Source of the DNA: Buttiauxella agrestis
GTDB taxonomy: Bacteria; Pseudomonadota; Gammaproteobacteria; Enterobacterales; Enterobacteriaceae
Assembly: GCF_900446255.1 (NCBI RefSeq)
Contig: NZ_UIGI01000001.1
Span: forward strand, 3,994,763-4,058,762
DNA: 64,000 bases
Direction: 5' to 3'
In this document: positions 1 through 11,340 of the stretch, piece by piece
Position numbering within the stretch: position 1 is the stretch's first letter
Layout: each line of letters opens with the position of its first letter
Translations under genes and position numbers: made by a program
Notes under the pieces: model-generated
Databases searched by the model: none
What the model saw: only the letters and a program-made list of their open reading frames with translations
Told to the model about the DNA's origin: nothing

Positions 1-608
1 CCTTCGCCAATGACGGTACAGATGACTGGCACTTTCAGACCAGACATTTCACGCAAGTTGCGCGCGATGGCTTCTGACTGACCGCGTTCTTCCGCGCCCA
101 CACCAGGATAAGCACCTGGGGTATCGATGAAGGTAATGATTGGCATATTGAAACGCTCAGCCATTTCCATCAGACGCAGTGCTTTACGATAGCCTTCTGG
201 TGCTGGCATACCGAAGTTACGGCGAATCTTCTCTTTGGTTTCACGACCTTTCTGATGGCCAATAACCATCACCGGACGACCATCGAGACGCGCAATCCCA
301 CCAACAATAGCTTTATCGTCAGCATACGCACGGTCACCCGCAAGTTCATCGAACTCATCAAAAGCGAGACGCAGGTAATCAAGCGTATACGGGCGCTGCG
401 GGTGACGCGCCAGTTGAGCAATTTGCCATGCTCCTAAATCGGAGAAGATCTTACGTGTGAGTTCTACGCTTTTTTCACGCAGACGCTGCACTTCTTCGTC
501 CAGATTAATATCTAACTTTTCGTCCTGACGGCTAACTGCAGTCAGGGAATCAATTTTCGCTTCCAGCTCTGCAATCGGCTGTTCAAAATCGAGGAAATTC
601 AGACTCAT
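1..608 (-). CDS. accA: Acetyl-CoA carboxylase carboxyltransferase subunit alpha (3' end missing)
   Basis: Partial gene: the ATG is at 608-606 and the reading frame stays open to the window edge, giving about 202 of the roughly 319 residues usual for AccA. With AccD it forms the carboxyltransferase that moves the carboxyl group from carboxybiotin to acetyl-CoA, the first committed step of fatty acid synthesis, in the cytoplasm. The N-terminus reads [19 protein letters not shown], and the crotonase-like part with [18 protein letters not shown] is visible near the edge. It starts 12 bases after the dnaE stop, the conserved dnaE-accA arrangement, so co-transcription with dnaE is likely. Confidence 0.97.
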   Translation of the reverse strand, partial: MSLNFLDFEQPIAELEAKIDSLTAVSRQDEKLDINLDEEVQRLREKSVELTRKIFSDLGAWQIAQLARHPQRPYTLDYLRLAFDEFDELAGDRAYADDKAIVGGIARLDGRPVMVIGHQKGRETKEKIRRNFGMPAPEGYRKALRLMEMAERFNMPIITFIDTPGAYPGVGAEERGQSEAIARNLREMSGLKVPVICTVIGE

Positions 609-620
609 AATATTCCTGTA

Positions 621-3600
621 TTAGTCAAACTCCAGTTCCACCTGCTCCGGGCCTATCAGCGAGCGAAGCTCATTGAGCAAACGATCGCTAGGAGATACAC
701 GCCACGCTGCGCCAAAACGCAAACGTGCTCGTGCATCCGCTCTCTGATAGTAGAGATGTACTGGAATGGTCCCCGAACGATGGGGTTCCAGAGACTGACG
801 GAGACGGTTCAAAAGCTGGTCATCAATTTGCCTGTCCGTCAGCGAGATAGCAAGCCCACGCGCATACTTTTCGCGGGCCTCGTCTATGTCCATAACTTCG
901 CGAGCGGTCATTTTAAGGCCACCGCTGAAGTCATCAAAGCTGACCTGTCCGCTGACGATCAGGATACGGTCTTTTTCCAACAGATGCTGGTACTTTTCTA
1001 ACGCATCTGTGAATAGCATCACTTCCAGGCGACCAGAACGGTCATCCAGAGTGCAGATGCCAATGCGATTGCCACGTTTGGTAACCATCACCCGCGAAGC
1101 AATCACCAGACCCGCAGCCGTGGTCATTTTACCACGTTCTGTCGGGTGCATCTCTTTCAGGCGCATGCCACCGACATAGCGCTCGATTTCTTTTAGATAC
1201 TGAGTGATTGGGTGGCCGGTCAGGTATAAACCTAACGTTTCACGCTCACCATCCAGCACCACTTGTTCAGGCCACGGAGTCACGCTGGCGTAGGATTGTT
1301 CAACCTGTTCCGGCTCATCAGCCAGCACACCGAACATATCCACCTGGCCGATAGCTTCGGCTTTCGCGTGCTGATCGGCAGCTTTCAGCGCATCGGGCAG
1401 CGCATTCATCAATGCTGCCCGATGCGGCCCAAGGCGGTCAAACGCCCCGGACATCACTAATTTTTCAAGGATGCGTTTATTGAGTTTTTTAACGTCAGCA
1501 CGCGCACAGAGGTCGAACAATTCGCGGAAATAACCGCCTTCGTTACGCGCCTCAATTATCGCTTCAATCGGGCCTTCACCAACACCTTTAATCGCACCAA
1601 TGCCGTAAACAATTTCCCCATCGTCATTGACGTGGAAATGATAAAGCCCGGAGTTAATATCCGGTGGCAAGATTTTCAGGCCCATGCGCCAGCATTCATC
1701 CACCAGGCCGACGATTTTCTCAGTGTTATCCATATCCGCAGTCATCACCGCGGCCATGAATTCTGCCGGGTAGTGCGCTTTTAACCATAGTGTCTGGTAA
1801 GAAACCAGCGCATACGCAGCGGAGTGAGATTTGTTAAATCCGTAACCGGCAAATTTTTCTACCAGGTCGAAGATTTTAATCGCCAGCTCACCGTCAATGC
1901 CACGAGACTTCGCGCCATCTTCAAAACCGCCACGCTGCTTCGCCATCTCGACCGGGTTCTTTTTACCCATCGCACGACGCAACATGTCCGCACCGCCCAG
2001 CGAGTATCCCGCCAGCACCTGCGCAATCTGCATAACCTGTTCTTGATACAGGATAATGCCGTAGGTCGGTTCCAGCACCGGTTTCAGGCTTTCATGCTGC
2101 CATTGAATATCCGGATAGGAGATAGCTTCGCGCCCGTGCTTACGGTCGATAAAGTTATCAACCATGCCGGATTGCAGCGGTCCAGGGCGGAACAGCGCCA
2201 CCAATGCAATCATATCTTCGAAGCAGTCGGGTTGCAGGCGCTTGATCAAATCTTTCATGCCGCGGGATTCGAGCTGGAACACCGCAGTGGTTTCCGAGCG
2301 TTGCAGCATGTCGAAGCTTTTCTTGTCCTCGAGCGGGATAGCGGCGATATCTATCGGCTCTAAACCCTGCTTCGCCCGACGCGGGTTGATCATCTTCAGC
2401 GCCCAGTCGATGATGGTGAGCGTACGCAGGCCAAGGAAGTCAAACTTCACCAGCCCCGCATATTCCACATCGTTTTTATCAAACTGGGTGACCGGGTTTT
2501 GCCCCTGATCATCACAATAAAGCGGCGCAAAATCGGTAATTTTTGTTGGGGCGATAACCACACCACCGGCATGCTTACCGGCGTTGCGCGTGACACCTTC
2601 GAGCTTACGCGCCATATCAATAAGCGCTTTTACTTCTTCGTCAGCTTCGTAAATTTCAGGAAGCTGCGGCTCGGCTTCAAACGCTTTTGCCAGGGTCATG
2701 CCCGGATCGGGCGGGATAAGCTTAGAAATACGATCGACGAAGCCGTACGGGTGCCCCAGTACGCGGCCTACATCGCGGATAACCGCTTTTGCCGCCATCG
2801 TACCAAAGGTAATAATCTGAGATACCGCTTCGCGCCCGTACATTTCTGCCACGTGATCGATAACCCGATCTCGTTTTTCCATACAGAAATCGATATCGAA
2901 GTCCGGCATCGAAACACGTTCCGGGTTAAGGAAACGTTCGAAAAGTAGATCAAACTCCAGAGGATCAAGGTCGGTGATCTTCAGGGCGTAAGCCACCAAA
3001 GAACCAGCACCAGAACCACGGCCAGGGCCAACAGGCACGCCGTTGTCTTTCGACCACTGGATAAATTCCATCACGATCAGGAAGTAGCCAGGGAAGCCCA
3101 TCTGGTTGATAACTTTAAGCTCAATATCCAGACGCTCATCGTAAGGCACTCTTTTTTCCGCACGCTCTGCAGGATCTTTGAACAAGAACTCCAGACGATC
3201 TTCCAGTCCTTCCTTAGATTTCATGACCAGGAAGTCTTCAGTAGACATTTCACCCGTCGGGAATTGCGGCAGGAAGTACTCGCCCAGACGCACCGTGACG
3301 TTACAACGCTTGGCGATTTCTACACTGTTTTCCAGCGCTTCCGGAATATCGGAGAAAAGCTCGCACATCTCCTCTTCGGTACGCAGATACTGCTGCGAAG
3401 AGTAATTGCGGGGGCGTTTAGGGTCATCCAGCGTAAACCCATCGTGGATAGCCACGCGGATTTCATGGGCGTCAAAGTCTGTGGACTCAATGAATCTTAC
3501 GTCGTTGGTTGCAACAACCGGTAAGCCGCGTTCATCCGCGAGAGCAACGGCCGCGTGCAAATAAGTTTCTTCATCAGGACGACCGGTACGAATCAGTTCC

Positions 3601-4103
3601 AGATAGAAGCGATCGGCAAAATACTGCTGATAGAATTCCAGACACAAATCAAGCTGTGCCGTATTCCCACGCAACAAGTTTTTGCCAATATCCCCCATGC
3701 GCCCGCCAGAAAGCAGGATCAGCCCTTCGTTTAACTCGGCAAGCCAGGTGCGATCGATAACCGGCCCCGCGGCACCATAACCGCGTTGATAGGCTTTCGA
3801 GATGAGCAAAGTCAGATTTTGATAACCGACATTATTAACAGCGAGCACGGTTAAATGGCTGAGTTCATCACCCAGCAATTCGTTTGCCACGTTAAAGTCA
3901 GCACCAATAATGGGCTTGAGGCCTACGCCATGCGCAGCACCATAGAACTTCACCAGCCCGCAAAGGTTGGTGAAATCGGTGATAGCAATAGCTGGCATCC
4001 CCATTTCCGCGGCTTTCTTTACCAGCGGAGCGGTTTTCGCCAGGCCATCAACCATGGAATAGTCACTGTGCACCCTAAGGTGTACGAAACGTGGTTCAGC
4101 CAT
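621..4103 (-). CDS. dnaE: DNA polymerase III alpha subunit
   Basis: Replicative DNA polymerase catalytic subunit, 1160 residues, the same length as the E. coli protein. An N-terminal PHP domain ([14 protein letters not shown], residues 8-21) is followed by the C-family polymerase core. The acidic pair is visible in [13 protein letters not shown] near residues 400-405, and [11 protein letters not shown] is typical of the active site. The OB-fold region near residue 1000 has [18 protein letters not shown]. The internal beta-clamp binding motif, QADMF in E. coli, reads QVDMF here, near residue 920. It lies between rnhB (38 bases upstream) and accA (12 bases downstream) in the conserved lpx-dnaE-accA cluster. 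Confidence 0.98.
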   Translation of the reverse strand: MAEPRFVHLRVHSDYSMVDGLAKTAPLVKKAAEMGMPAIAITDFTNLCGLVKFYGAAHGVGLKPIIGADFNVANELLGDELSHLTVLAVNNVGYQNLTLLISKAYQRGYGAAGPVIDRTWLAELNEGLILLSGGRMGDIGKNLLRGNTAQLDLCLEFYQQYFADRFYLELIRTGRPDEETYLHAAVALADERGLPVVATNDVRFIESTDFDAHEIRVAIHDGFTLDDPKRPRNYSSQQYLRTEEEMCELFSDIPEALENSVEIAKRCNVTVRLGEYFLPQFPTGEMSTEDFLVMKSKEGLEDRLEFLFKDPAERAEKRVPYDERLDIELKVINQMGFPGYFLIVMEFIQWSKDNGVPVGPGRGSGAGSLVAYALKITDLDPLEFDLLFERFLNPERVSMPDFDIDFCMEKRDRVIDHVAEMYGREAVSQIITFGTMAAKAVIRDVGRVLGHPYGFVDRISKLIPPDPGMTLAKAFEAEPQLPEIYEADEEVKALIDMARKLEGVTRNAGKHAGGVVIAPTKITDFAPLYCDDQGQNPVTQFDKNDVEYAGLVKFDFLGLRTLTIIDWALKMINPRRAKQGLEPIDIAAIPLEDKKSFDMLQRSETTAVFQLESRGMKDLIKRLQPDCFEDMIALVALFRPGPLQSGMVDNFIDRKHGREAISYPDIQWQHESLKPVLEPTYGIILYQEQVMQIAQVLAGYSLGGADMLRRAMGKKNPVEMAKQRGGFEDGAKSRGIDGELAIKIFDLVEKFAGYGFNKSHSAAYALVSYQTLWLKAHYPAEFMAAVMTADMDNTEKIVGLVDECWRMGLKILPPDINSGLYHFHVNDDGEIVYGIGAIKGVGEGPIEAIIEARNEGGYFRELFDLCARADVKKLNKRILEKLVMSGAFDRLGPHRAALMNALPDALKAADQHAKAEAIGQVDMFGVLADEPEQVEQSYASVTPWPEQVVLDGERETLGLYLTGHPITQYLKEIERYVGGMRLKEMHPTERGKMTTAAGLVIASRVMVTKRGNRIGICTLDDRSGRLEVMLFTDALEKYQHLLEKDRILIVSGQVSFDDFSGGLKMTAREVMDIDEAREKYARGLAISLTDRQIDDQLLNRLRQSLEPHRSGTIPVHLYYQRADARARLRFGAAWRVSPSDRLLNELRSLIGPEQVELEFD

Positions 4104-4141
4104 TTCTCATTCCGTTTAGATGTATATCGTACGTCCGCAAA

Positions 4142-4738
4142 TCAGGACGCCAGTCCGAGAGCGCGTTTGACCGGAGCAAAACTACGGCGATGGTGCTCAG
4201 TCGCACCATGCTCTGCCAGCTTTTCCAGATGGAAAGCGGTAGGGTAGCCCTTATGTTGGGCAAAACCATATTGCGGGAAGGAGAGATCAAGCTCTGCCAT
4301 TTCACGATCGCGCGTCACTTTGGCAATTATTGATGCCGCGCTAATTTCTGCAACCCGGCTATCGCCTTTTACCACAGCCAGCGAAGGCATAGGTAATGCA
4401 GGACAGCGGTTGCCATCAATCAATACATACTCAGGAACCACATGAAGGCCCGCAACGGCACGCTGCATCGCTAACATAGTGGCATGAAGAATGTTTAATT
4501 GGTCAATCTCTTCCGGCTCCGCACGGCCAAGACTCCAGGACAGTGCTTTTTCGATGATTTCTTCGTAAAGCGCGTTGCGGCGTTTTTCAGAGAGCTTCTT
4601 TGAGTCCGCAAGACCGATAATAGGTTTTGTAGGATCAAGAATCACAGCAGCAGTGACCACCGCGCCAACCAGAGGGCCGCGCCCAACTTCATCAACACCA
4701 GCCACCAGGTGCGTGTGAGGATAAATAAATTCAATCAT
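4142..4738 (-). CDS. rnhB: Ribonuclease HII
   Basis: Cleaves the RNA strand of RNA-DNA hybrids and incises DNA at single embedded ribonucleotides. The protein has 198 residues, usual for bacterial RNase HII. The metal-binding signature [17 protein letters not shown] is at residues 13-29, with the conserved D-E pair, and further family segments are [11 protein letters not shown] and [13 protein letters not shown]. Its ATG overlaps the lpxB stop by four bases (ATGA), indicating translational coupling inside the lpx operon, with dnaE following 38 bases downstream. Confidence 0.97.
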   Translation of the reverse strand: MIEFIYPHTHLVAGVDEVGRGPLVGAVVTAAVILDPTKPIIGLADSKKLSEKRRNALYEEIIEKALSWSLGRAEPEEIDQLNILHATMLAMQRAVAGLHVVPEYVLIDGNRCPALPMPSLAVVKGDSRVAEISAASIIAKVTRDREMAELDLSFPQYGFAQHKGYPTAFHLEKLAEHGATEHHRRSFAPVKRALGLAS

Positions 4739-5883
4739 TGGGCAAGCTCCAACACAGCATCCGCCGCTTGTTCATCAGCATTACAACGAATCTGCTGATG
4801 CAGGTCGCGGAATGTATTGTGCATTTGATGGCTCTGCGCACCGTCTTCAAGCAGCGGCTCCAGAGCCTTCGCCAACGCGTTTGGCTCACACTCTTCTTGC
4901 AACAATTCTTTGACCAACTCACGGCCTGCCAACAAGTTAGGCAGTGACACGTAATCAGTTTTTACCAGGCGCTTCGCCAGCCAGAAGGTAAACGGCTTCA
5001 TGCGATAGCCCACGACCATTGGGCATTTTGCCAACATGCACTCAAGTGCGGCAGTGCCAGAAGCCAGCAATGCAGCATCACTCGCAACCATCGCTTCGCG
5101 CCCTTGCCCATTGAGCAGGTGCATCGTCAGATCGGGAGCCACTTCTGCTTTAATACGCTCAAACTGTTCACGCCGTTTGGCATTGACCAGCGGCACCACA
5201 ATCTCAAGCCCCGGAAAACGCTCGCGTAGCAATAGCGCTGTTTTAAGGAAATCGCCACTCAGCATTTCAACTTCTGCGCCACGGCTACCAGGCAACAATG
5301 CCAGGCATTTAGCATCAGGCGAAATACCGAGTGTCATGCGTGCAGCATTTTTATCGGGATCAAGCGGCATGGCATCAGCCATGGTATGACCGATAAAGCG
5401 GCACGGGACATTAAATCTATCGTAAAACGCTTTTTCGAAAGGCAGAAATGCGAGCACCAGATCCGTTGCTCTGCCAATTTTGAAAACGCGTTTTTGGCGC
5501 CATGCCCAGACTGAAGGGCTGACGTAATGAATAGTGCGAATACCCTGTTTTTTGAGATTACCTTCCAGGGTGATATTGAAATCAGGGGCATCAATACCGA
5601 CAAAAACGTCTGGCTGCAATGCAGTGAAGCGGCGGGTGAGATCCGCACGAATGTGGAGTAAACGACGCAGACGACCGAGCACTTCAACAATGCCCATCAC
5701 TGCCAGTTCTTCCATTTCGTACCAGGCTTCGCAACCTTCAGCCTGCATCAAAGGCCCAGCCACACCCACGAAGCGAGCATCAGGAATGCGGGCTTTGAGA
5801 GCACGAATCAGACCTGCACCAAGAATATCGCCGGAGGTTTCTCCGGCGACCAGGGCAATCGTAAGCGGGCGACCTGATTTCAT
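4735..5883 (-). CDS. lpxB: Lipid-A-disaccharide synthase
   Basis: GT19 glycosyltransferase that condenses UDP-2,3-diacylglucosamine with lipid X to form the lipid A disaccharide at the inner face of the cytoplasmic membrane. It has 382 residues, as in E. coli. The N-terminus [19 protein letters not shown] is the family signature; [12 protein letters not shown] and [11 protein letters not shown] are also typical. Its ATG directly follows the lpxA stop with no spacer and its stop overlaps rnhB. The order lpxD-fabZ-lpxA-lpxB is the standard lipid A cluster. Confidence 0.98.
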   Translation of the reverse strand: MKSGRPLTIALVAGETSGDILGAGLIRALKARIPDARFVGVAGPLMQAEGCEAWYEMEELAVMGIVEVLGRLRRLLHIRADLTRRFTALQPDVFVGIDAPDFNITLEGNLKKQGIRTIHYVSPSVWAWRQKRVFKIGRATDLVLAFLPFEKAFYDRFNVPCRFIGHTMADAMPLDPDKNAARMTLGISPDAKCLALLPGSRGAEVEMLSGDFLKTALLLRERFPGLEIVVPLVNAKRREQFERIKAEVAPDLTMHLLNGQGREAMVASDAALLASGTAALECMLAKCPMVVGYRMKPFTFWLAKRLVKTDYVSLPNLLAGRELVKELLQEECEPNALAKALEPLLEDGAQSHQMHNTFRDLHQQIRCNADEQAADAVLELAQ

Positions 5884-6672
5884 CTAGCGAATCAAACCAC
5901 GCGTTGAACGAGCGAAGAATTCAACAAATGCTTTCACTTCCGGATGTTGCTCGGCAATTTGAGCAATCTCAGGTTTGGCTTCTTCGAAGGTTTTACCGCT
6001 GCGGTAGAGAATCTTATACGCATTACGCACTGCGTGGATGGCTTCTCTACTGAAACCACGGCGCTTCAGACCTTCGATGTTCACGCCAAACGGCGTTGCG
6101 TGGTTGCCCTGCGCAATAACATATGGCGGGACATCTTGCGCCACACCGGAACAACCGCCCACCATAACGTGTGCACCAATAATGCAGAACTGGTGTACCG
6201 CAGTCATGCCCCCGATGATGGCAAAATCATCAACAGAAACGTGACCAGCAAGCGTAGCGTTATTTGCGAGGATACAGCGATTACCTACTGTGCAGTCGTG
6301 CGCCACATGCGCATTAACCATCAGCAAGTTGTCACTACCCACCTTCGTCAAACCACCGCCCTGCTCTGTTCCGCGATGGATGGTAACGCTTTCGCGAATG
6401 CGGTTGCGATCGCCAATTTCCACACGGGTCGGTTCACCAGCATATTTAAGATCCTGGTTAACTTCACCAATGGACGCGAACTGGTAAATCTCGTTGTCAC
6501 GGCCAATAGTCGTGTGACCATTTACCACAACATGAGACTTCAGAACGGTACCTTCACCGATCTCAACATGCGGACCAACAATACAAAACGGGCCAATATG
6601 GACGTTAGCACCAATGACGGCACCGTCTTCCACAATGGCAGATGGATGAATAAAGGCGGATTTATCAATCAC
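5884..6672 (-). CDS. lpxA: UDP-N-acetylglucosamine O-acyltransferase
   Basis: First step of lipid A synthesis: transfers 3-hydroxymyristate from ACP to UDP-GlcNAc. It has 262 residues of left-handed beta-helix hexapeptide repeats, the usual length. The catalytic histidine lies in [11 protein letters not shown] (residues 120-130, His125 by alignment in length), and AVHQFCIIG follows. The start codon is GTG at 6672-6670, three bases after the fabZ stop, so fabZ, lpxA and lpxB are tightly packed. The substrate family competes with FabZ for the same hydroxyacyl-ACP pool, which fits the operon. Confidence 0.98.
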   Translation of the reverse strand: MIDKSAFIHPSAIVEDGAVIGANVHIGPFCIVGPHVEIGEGTVLKSHVVVNGHTTIGRDNEIYQFASIGEVNQDLKYAGEPTRVEIGDRNRIRESVTIHRGTEQGGGLTKVGSDNLLMVNAHVAHDCTVGNRCILANNATLAGHVSVDDFAIIGGMTAVHQFCIIGAHVMVGGCSGVAQDVPPYVIAQGNHATPFGVNIEGLKRRGFSREAIHAVRNAYKILYRSGKTFEEAKPEIAQIAEQHPEVKAFVEFFARSTRGLIR

Positions 6673-6675
6673 GTA

Positions 6676-7131
6676 TTAGCTCTCCCGGCTGCGGGCACAC
6701 ATCATAGTTGCTTCGCAGACAATTTTACCGTCAACGGTCGCCACGCCTTTGAAGCGCGTCAGACCACGGCGGGTTTTCTCGAAAGTCACTTCCATAATCA
6801 TCTGGTCGCCTGGCACGACTGGACGTTTGAAACGAGCTTCATCAATACCAGCAAAGTAGTAAAGCTCACCAGGTTCCAGTTTGCCCACGCTTTTAAACGC
6901 AAGAATACCAGTGGCTTGCGCCATCGCTTCAAGAATCAGCACACCTGGGAAAATCGGTTTACCAGGGAAGTGGCCCTGGAAAAACGGCTCATTTACTGTG
7001 ACATTTTTTACTGCACGTAAAAAACGCCCTTCTTCAAAATCCAGCACGCGATCAACCAGTAAGAACGGGTAACGGTGCGGCAGAAGTTCTAAAATCTCTT
7101 CGATGTGCAGAGTATGAGTGTCGGTAGTCAA
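6676..7131 (-). CDS. fabZ: 3-hydroxyacyl-ACP dehydratase FabZ
   Basis: Dehydrates 3-hydroxyacyl-ACP in fatty acid elongation. I chose the TTG at 7131-7129 because it gives 151 residues, matching the family, and because AGGAAG lies a few bases upstream. An in-frame upstream extension to 7158 exists but has no ribosome binding site of its own. The hot-dog fold motifs are clear: [14 protein letters not shown], then [20 protein letters not shown], which holds the catalytic His and Glu. It sits between lpxD and lpxA as in other enterobacteria. Confidence 0.97.
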   Translation of the reverse strand: MTTDTHTLHIEEILELLPHRYPFLLVDRVLDFEEGRFLRAVKNVTVNEPFFQGHFPGKPIFPGVLILEAMAQATGILAFKSVGKLEPGELYYFAGIDEARFKRPVVPGDQMIMEVTFEKTRRGLTRFKGVATVDGKIVCEATMMCARSRES

Positions 7132-7173
7132 GATACTCTTCCTGTCTAAATGTACCAAATGACAATAATAACA

Positions 7174-7208
7174 CGGCCTGCGACTATCTCGGGATAGCTA
7201 GCAGGCCG
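7174..7208. repeat. Nested stem-loop between lpxD and fabZ
   Basis: A palindrome with outer arms CGGCCTGC and GCAGGCCG and an inner CTATC/GATAG stem occupies the 116-base spacer between lpxD and fabZ. No T-run follows on either strand, so it does not look like a Rho-independent terminator. It could stabilise or process the operon transcript. This is direct sequence observation; the role is unknown. Confidence 0.6.
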
Positions 7209-7247
7209 CAAATCAGTAAGCACTAACGCGTCTTGGGCGGGTGACTT

Positions 7248-8273
7248 TTAGTCTTGTTGATTGATTTTTTTCTCGACGGATTTCAAGCGTTTGCTGATCT
7301 CGTCGATATTCATCACCAACGCGGCTGTTTTACGCCACACTTTGTTCGGCTGTAACGGAATACCTGAAGAGTAAACCCCCGGCTCTGTGATTGGGCGCAT
7401 GACCATGCCCATTCCCGTCACGGTGACTTTATCGCAGATTTCCATGTGACCATTGATAACACTGGCACCACCAATCATACAGTAGCGACCAATTTTCAGG
7501 CTACCAGCCATAATCACACCACCAGCAACGGCAGTATTGTCGCCAATCACAACGTTATGTGCAATCTGGCATTGATTATCAATGATAACACCATTACCGA
7601 TAATCGTGTCGTCTAGCGCACCACGGTCGATAGTGGTACAGGCACCGATTTCAACACGATCGCCAATGATCACGCGGCCAAGCTGGGGGATCTTCACCCA
7701 ATTACCGCGATCGTTGGCATAACCAAATCCGTCAGAACCAATGACGGTGCCGGATTGAACCAGGCACTGTTCACCCATCTGGATTTCGTGGTAAATCGAC
7801 ACATTCGCCCACAAGCGAGTGCCAGAACCAATTTTGGTGTTTTTACCAACGAAGCAGCCTGCACCAATGACGACGTTATCACCCAGCACGACACCAGATT
7901 CAATAACCGCATTGGCACCAATAGCCACGTTAGTACCCAACGTCGCAGTCGCATCAACTACCGCACTTGGTGCGATGTTTTGAGCGGGTTGCGGCGTGGA
8001 ATCAAGAATTTGCGCCATGCGAGCGTAAGTCAGGTAGGGATTCTTCACTACCAATGCTGCGCTATGTGCGAAAGGGAGATCGGCTTCAGTCATTACGACG
8101 GCAGAAGCCTGGCAAACAGCCAATTGCTCACGGTAACGAGGGTTAACCATAAACGTAATTTGGCCAGCCTGGGCCGTTTGCATAGATGCAACGCCGGTGA
8201 TGACGAGTTCGCCATCACCGTGCAATTCTGCATCCAACTGCTGGGCTAAATCAGCCAGTCGAATTGAAGACAT
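7248..8273 (-). CDS. lpxD: UDP-3-O-acylglucosamine N-acyltransferase
   Basis: Third step of lipid A synthesis: N-acylates UDP-3-O-acylglucosamine with hydroxymyristoyl-ACP. It has 341 residues, as in E. coli. An N-terminal uridine-binding domain ([20 protein letters not shown]) is followed by the hexapeptide-repeat beta-helix from about residue 100, with the catalytic-His region in [18 protein letters not shown], and a short C-terminal helix. It starts three bases after the skp stop and is probably co-transcribed with skp and bamA. Confidence 0.98.
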   Translation of the reverse strand: MSSIRLADLAQQLDAELHGDGELVITGVASMQTAQAGQITFMVNPRYREQLAVCQASAVVMTEADLPFAHSAALVVKNPYLTYARMAQILDSTPQPAQNIAPSAVVDATATLGTNVAIGANAVIESGVVLGDNVVIGAGCFVGKNTKIGSGTRLWANVSIYHEIQMGEQCLVQSGTVIGSDGFGYANDRGNWVKIPQLGRVIIGDRVEIGACTTIDRGALDDTIIGNGVIIDNQCQIAHNVVIGDNTAVAGGVIMAGSLKIGRYCMIGGASVINGHMEICDKVTVTGMGMVMRPITEPGVYSSGIPLQPNKVWRKTAALVMNIDEISKRLKSVEKKINQQD

Positions 8274-8276
8274 TAC

Positions 8277-8777
8277 TTATTTAACCTGTTTCAGAACATC
8301 TGAAGTGATGTCTTTAACACTGCTGCCAGCATAAGCAACGGTGTTAGCATCCAGAACTACATCGTAGCCTTTGTCGTCAGCAACTTTCTTCACAGCACTC
8401 TGAATACGAGTAACCAGTTTGGCACGTTCTTCGTTAGAACGACGACCACGGTCTTGTTCGAATGCCTGAGCTTTGGTCTGGAACTGTTGACGCTGAGCCA
8501 TCAGGTCTTTTTCCATTTTGCTACGGTCAGCAGCTTTCATGGTAGAACCATCACGTTGCAGCTTTTGCATTTTGGACTGCAGATCGCCTTCCATATTCTG
8601 CAATTCGCTCGCGCGGCCTTTAAACTCATTTTCCAGAGTTTTGGACACACCGGTGCTCTGCGCAACCTGTTGGAACAGATTACCCATGTTTACTACAGCA
8701 ATGCTGTCAGCTGCTTGAACGCTGGCTGATGCAGCCATAGCGAGGCCAAGACCTGCGGCAAATAACCACTTTTTCAC
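8277..8777 (-). CDS. skp: Periplasmic chaperone Skp (OmpH)
   Basis: Trimeric periplasmic chaperone that holds unfolded outer-membrane proteins for delivery to the Bam complex. It has 166 residues, slightly longer than the E. coli protein. A signal peptide [22 protein letters not shown] ends near residue 22. A highly charged, helical coiled-coil body ([20 protein letters not shown]) forms the tentacles. The start codon is GTG with AAGGAG nine bases upstream. It lies between bamA and lpxD, linking outer-membrane protein and lipid A biogenesis. Confidence 0.97.
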   Translation of the reverse strand: MKKWLFAAGLGLAMAASASVQAADSIAVVNMGNLFQQVAQSTGVSKTLENEFKGRASELQNMEGDLQSKMQKLQRDGSTMKAADRSKMEKDLMAQRQQFQTKAQAFEQDRGRRSNEERAKLVTRIQSAVKKVADDKGYDVVLDANTVAYAGSSVKDITSDVLKQVK

Positions 8778-8801
8778 AATAAACTCCTTACCATCCCGTA
8801 T

Positions 8802-8880
8802 GTGTCCTGAGACACTCTTTTTTACGTGCGCCAGTTCTGCATATTGCGAACTGGCGTCAACGTTTACTGCTTTATGCAGT
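8802..8880. repeat. Three small stem-loops in the bamA-skp spacer
   Basis: Within 119 bases there are three inverted repeats: GTGTC/GACAC (8802-8815), CGCCAGTTC/GAACTGGCG with a 10-base loop (8829-8856), and ACTGC/GCAGT (8866-8880). None is followed by a T-run on the minus strand. They would form consecutive hairpins in the RNA between bamA and skp and may set relative expression by affecting decay or partial termination. Confidence 0.6.
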
Positions 8881-8896
8881 CCTTTGCACAGAACAA

Positions 8897-11308
8897 TTAC
8901 CAGGTTTTACCAATGTTAAACTGGAACTGTTCCGCTTTGTCGCCTTCGTATTTCTTGAACGGTTGAGCATAAGAGAACACCAACGGCCCCAGAGGCGACA
9001 TCCATTGCAATGCGATACCTGCGGACATACGAATGTTGCTTGGGTCACTGTAATCAGGTACCCCTGCATTTTGCATAGCCGTATTGTTATCCCAATTTGT
9101 ATCCCAGACGGTACCCATGTCCATGAACACGGAAGTACGAACAGAGTTCGCGTATTTCTCGCTCAGGAACGGCGTTGGCGTGATAAGTTCGAAACTTGCC
9201 ACTGCCATTGCGTTACCACCGACTGCATCATCAGATGAGCAATAGCCGCCAGACTGGTCACAGTTGTCATTTCCTGGCCCACCAATATAGACCGCTTTCG
9301 GGCCGATGTTGTTGGACTGGAAGCCACGCACGGTACTCGAACCACCGGCGTAGAAGTTTTCATAGAACGGCATCTCTTTGCCGCCCAGGCCATCACCGTA
9401 GCCGACGCGAGTACGACCTAACATTACCCAGGTATGATCTTCATCAATTGGGAAGTAGCTCGCCGTATCCAGCGTAACCTTATAGAACTCGTTATCAGAG
9501 CCAGGAACGGTCACTTTACCGTTCAGGTTGACGCGGGAGCCTTCAGTTGGGAAGTAACCACGGTCAAGCTTGTTGTACGTCCAGCCATAGTTCAGCGTGA
9601 AGTCATCTGCGGCAAAACCGTTATCATCAGAGCTTGTACTGGCCGTTTGACCAACAGAATCCAGATAACGCCACATCGCAACCTGCGGCTGCATATTGGA
9701 CAGGTCGTTATGAACGTAACCTAAGCCCAGACGCAGTGTGTTGTTTTCGTTAACCGGGAAGCCAAGCGTTCCATCCACACCGTAACTTGTGTTGGTGTAG
9801 TCAGAAAGGTCCGCATCGTCTGCTTTAAAGTCGTTGTAGAAGATACGGCCGCCGAGGCTCACCCCATCAACTGTAAAGTACGGGTCGGTTAACGACAATT
9901 CAGCATATGTCTGATAATCGTTTTTCGTCCCGTTGATGCCAACAGAGTAACCCGTACCTAACCAGTTATCCTGCTGAACACCGACCTGGAAGCTGATACC
10001 ACTTTCTGTACCGTAACCGATACCAAAGTTGAAGCTACCGGTGTTTCGTTCTTTCACTTTGTAGACAACATCAACCTGGTCAGGGCTACCTGGCACACGC
10101 TGTGTATCAACATCTACCGTTTCGAAGTAGCCAAGACGGTTCAGACGATCTTTGCCTGAATCGACAAGGTCGCTACCCAGCCAGGTGCCTTCCATCTGAC
10201 GCATTTCGCGACGCAGAACGGCATCTTTACTGGTATCGTTACCTTCAAAGCGAATTTTACGCACGTAGTAACGGTTACCGGAATCAACGTTAACATGCAG
10301 TTTTACAGTCTTATCTGCATCATTGATTTCAGGCTGCGTTTGTACACGCGGATAGGCGTAACCATAACGACCCAACAATTTCTTGATGTCGTCTTCCATT
10401 TTGGTCACTTTGGTGCCGTTATAAAGCTCGCCGGGTTTTAGTTTAGTCAGCGTTTCAATTTCCGCTGAATGCCCAGCCAAATTACCATTCACCGTTACAC
10501 CAGCAATCTTGTACTGATCGCCTTCTGTGAGGTTGATAGTAACGTAAATATTTTTCTTATCAGGCGTCAGACTGACCTGAGTAGAATCAATATTAAAGCG
10601 AGCATAACCGCGATCCAGATAGTAACTGCGCAGGGTTTCTAAATCGCCCGCCAGTTTTTGCTTCTGGTATTTACGATCGCCCACCACGTTCCACCAAGGT
10701 ACTTCATCGCGCAACTGGAAGTGCGAGATCAGTTCATCGGTCGTAAACGCATGGTTGCCCACGATGTTGATTTGCTGAATTTTGGCTGAAACGCCTTCCT
10801 GGAATACCAGTTTCAGGTCAACACGGTTACGCGGCAATGGCGTAACAACGGCTTTAACGCTGGCACTGTACTTACCAACGCTGTAGTAGAAATCTTCCAG
10901 GCCTTTTTCAATATCGGCAAGGGTTGTGCGGTCCAGAGATTCACCGACACGCACACCAGAAGCCTCAAGGTTCTGTTTCAGCATGTCGTCCTTCACGGAC
11001 TTGTTACCAGAGAAGGTAATACTCGCGATTGTCGGGCGTTCTTTCACCTGAACAACTAACGTTTCGCCATCACGAAGTACCCGGACATCTTCGAAGTTCC
11101 CGGTAGCAAACAGTGAACGAATAGTATTACTGATATCCTCGTCAGAGACGGTATCGCCTACGCGAACCGGCATGCTGAGGAGGGCCGCACCGACGGCGAC
11201 TCGCTGCAGGCCTTCGAAATGAATATCCTTCACTACGAACCCGTCTGCACCGTATACGGTGGCGCTGCTAAACAGCAGCGACGCTATGAGCAACTTTTTC
11301 ATCGCCAT
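8897..11308 (-). CDS. bamA: Outer membrane protein assembly factor BamA
   Basis: Omp85-family core of the Bam complex, which folds and inserts beta-barrel proteins into the outer membrane. It has 803 residues. The signal peptide [20 protein letters not shown] is followed by five POTRA domains (about residues 21-420) and a 16-strand barrel. The conserved loop-6 sequence VRGFQSN and the C-terminal signal ending in QFNIGKTW are present. The extracellular region around [19 protein letters not shown], near residue 690, is the part most different from E. coli, as expected of surface loops. It starts 32 bases after rseP. Confidence 0.98.
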   Translation of the reverse strand: MAMKKLLIASLLFSSATVYGADGFVVKDIHFEGLQRVAVGAALLSMPVRVGDTVSDEDISNTIRSLFATGNFEDVRVLRDGETLVVQVKERPTIASITFSGNKSVKDDMLKQNLEASGVRVGESLDRTTLADIEKGLEDFYYSVGKYSASVKAVVTPLPRNRVDLKLVFQEGVSAKIQQINIVGNHAFTTDELISHFQLRDEVPWWNVVGDRKYQKQKLAGDLETLRSYYLDRGYARFNIDSTQVSLTPDKKNIYVTINLTEGDQYKIAGVTVNGNLAGHSAEIETLTKLKPGELYNGTKVTKMEDDIKKLLGRYGYAYPRVQTQPEINDADKTVKLHVNVDSGNRYYVRKIRFEGNDTSKDAVLRREMRQMEGTWLGSDLVDSGKDRLNRLGYFETVDVDTQRVPGSPDQVDVVYKVKERNTGSFNFGIGYGTESGISFQVGVQQDNWLGTGYSVGINGTKNDYQTYAELSLTDPYFTVDGVSLGGRIFYNDFKADDADLSDYTNTSYGVDGTLGFPVNENNTLRLGLGYVHNDLSNMQPQVAMWRYLDSVGQTASTSSDDNGFAADDFTLNYGWTYNKLDRGYFPTEGSRVNLNGKVTVPGSDNEFYKVTLDTASYFPIDEDHTWVMLGRTRVGYGDGLGGKEMPFYENFYAGGSSTVRGFQSNNIGPKAVYIGGPGNDNCDQSGGYCSSDDAVGGNAMAVASFELITPTPFLSEKYANSVRTSVFMDMGTVWDTNWDNNTAMQNAGVPDYSDPSNIRMSAGIALQWMSPLGPLVFSYAQPFKKYEGDKAEQFQFNIGKTW

Positions 11309-11340
11309 CGTTGTTATGCGTTCTTCCTAACCTATTCTCT

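Noticed and set aside
5944-7020. Long plus-strand open frame of 358 codons across lpxA and fabZ
   Set aside because: It lies opposite two certain genes, has no family motif or ribosome binding site, and reflects the codon bias of the genes on the other strand.
11094-11124. Second GGAACTT on the minus strand inside bamA
   Set aside because: No sigma-E -10 sequence at the required 15-18 base spacing.
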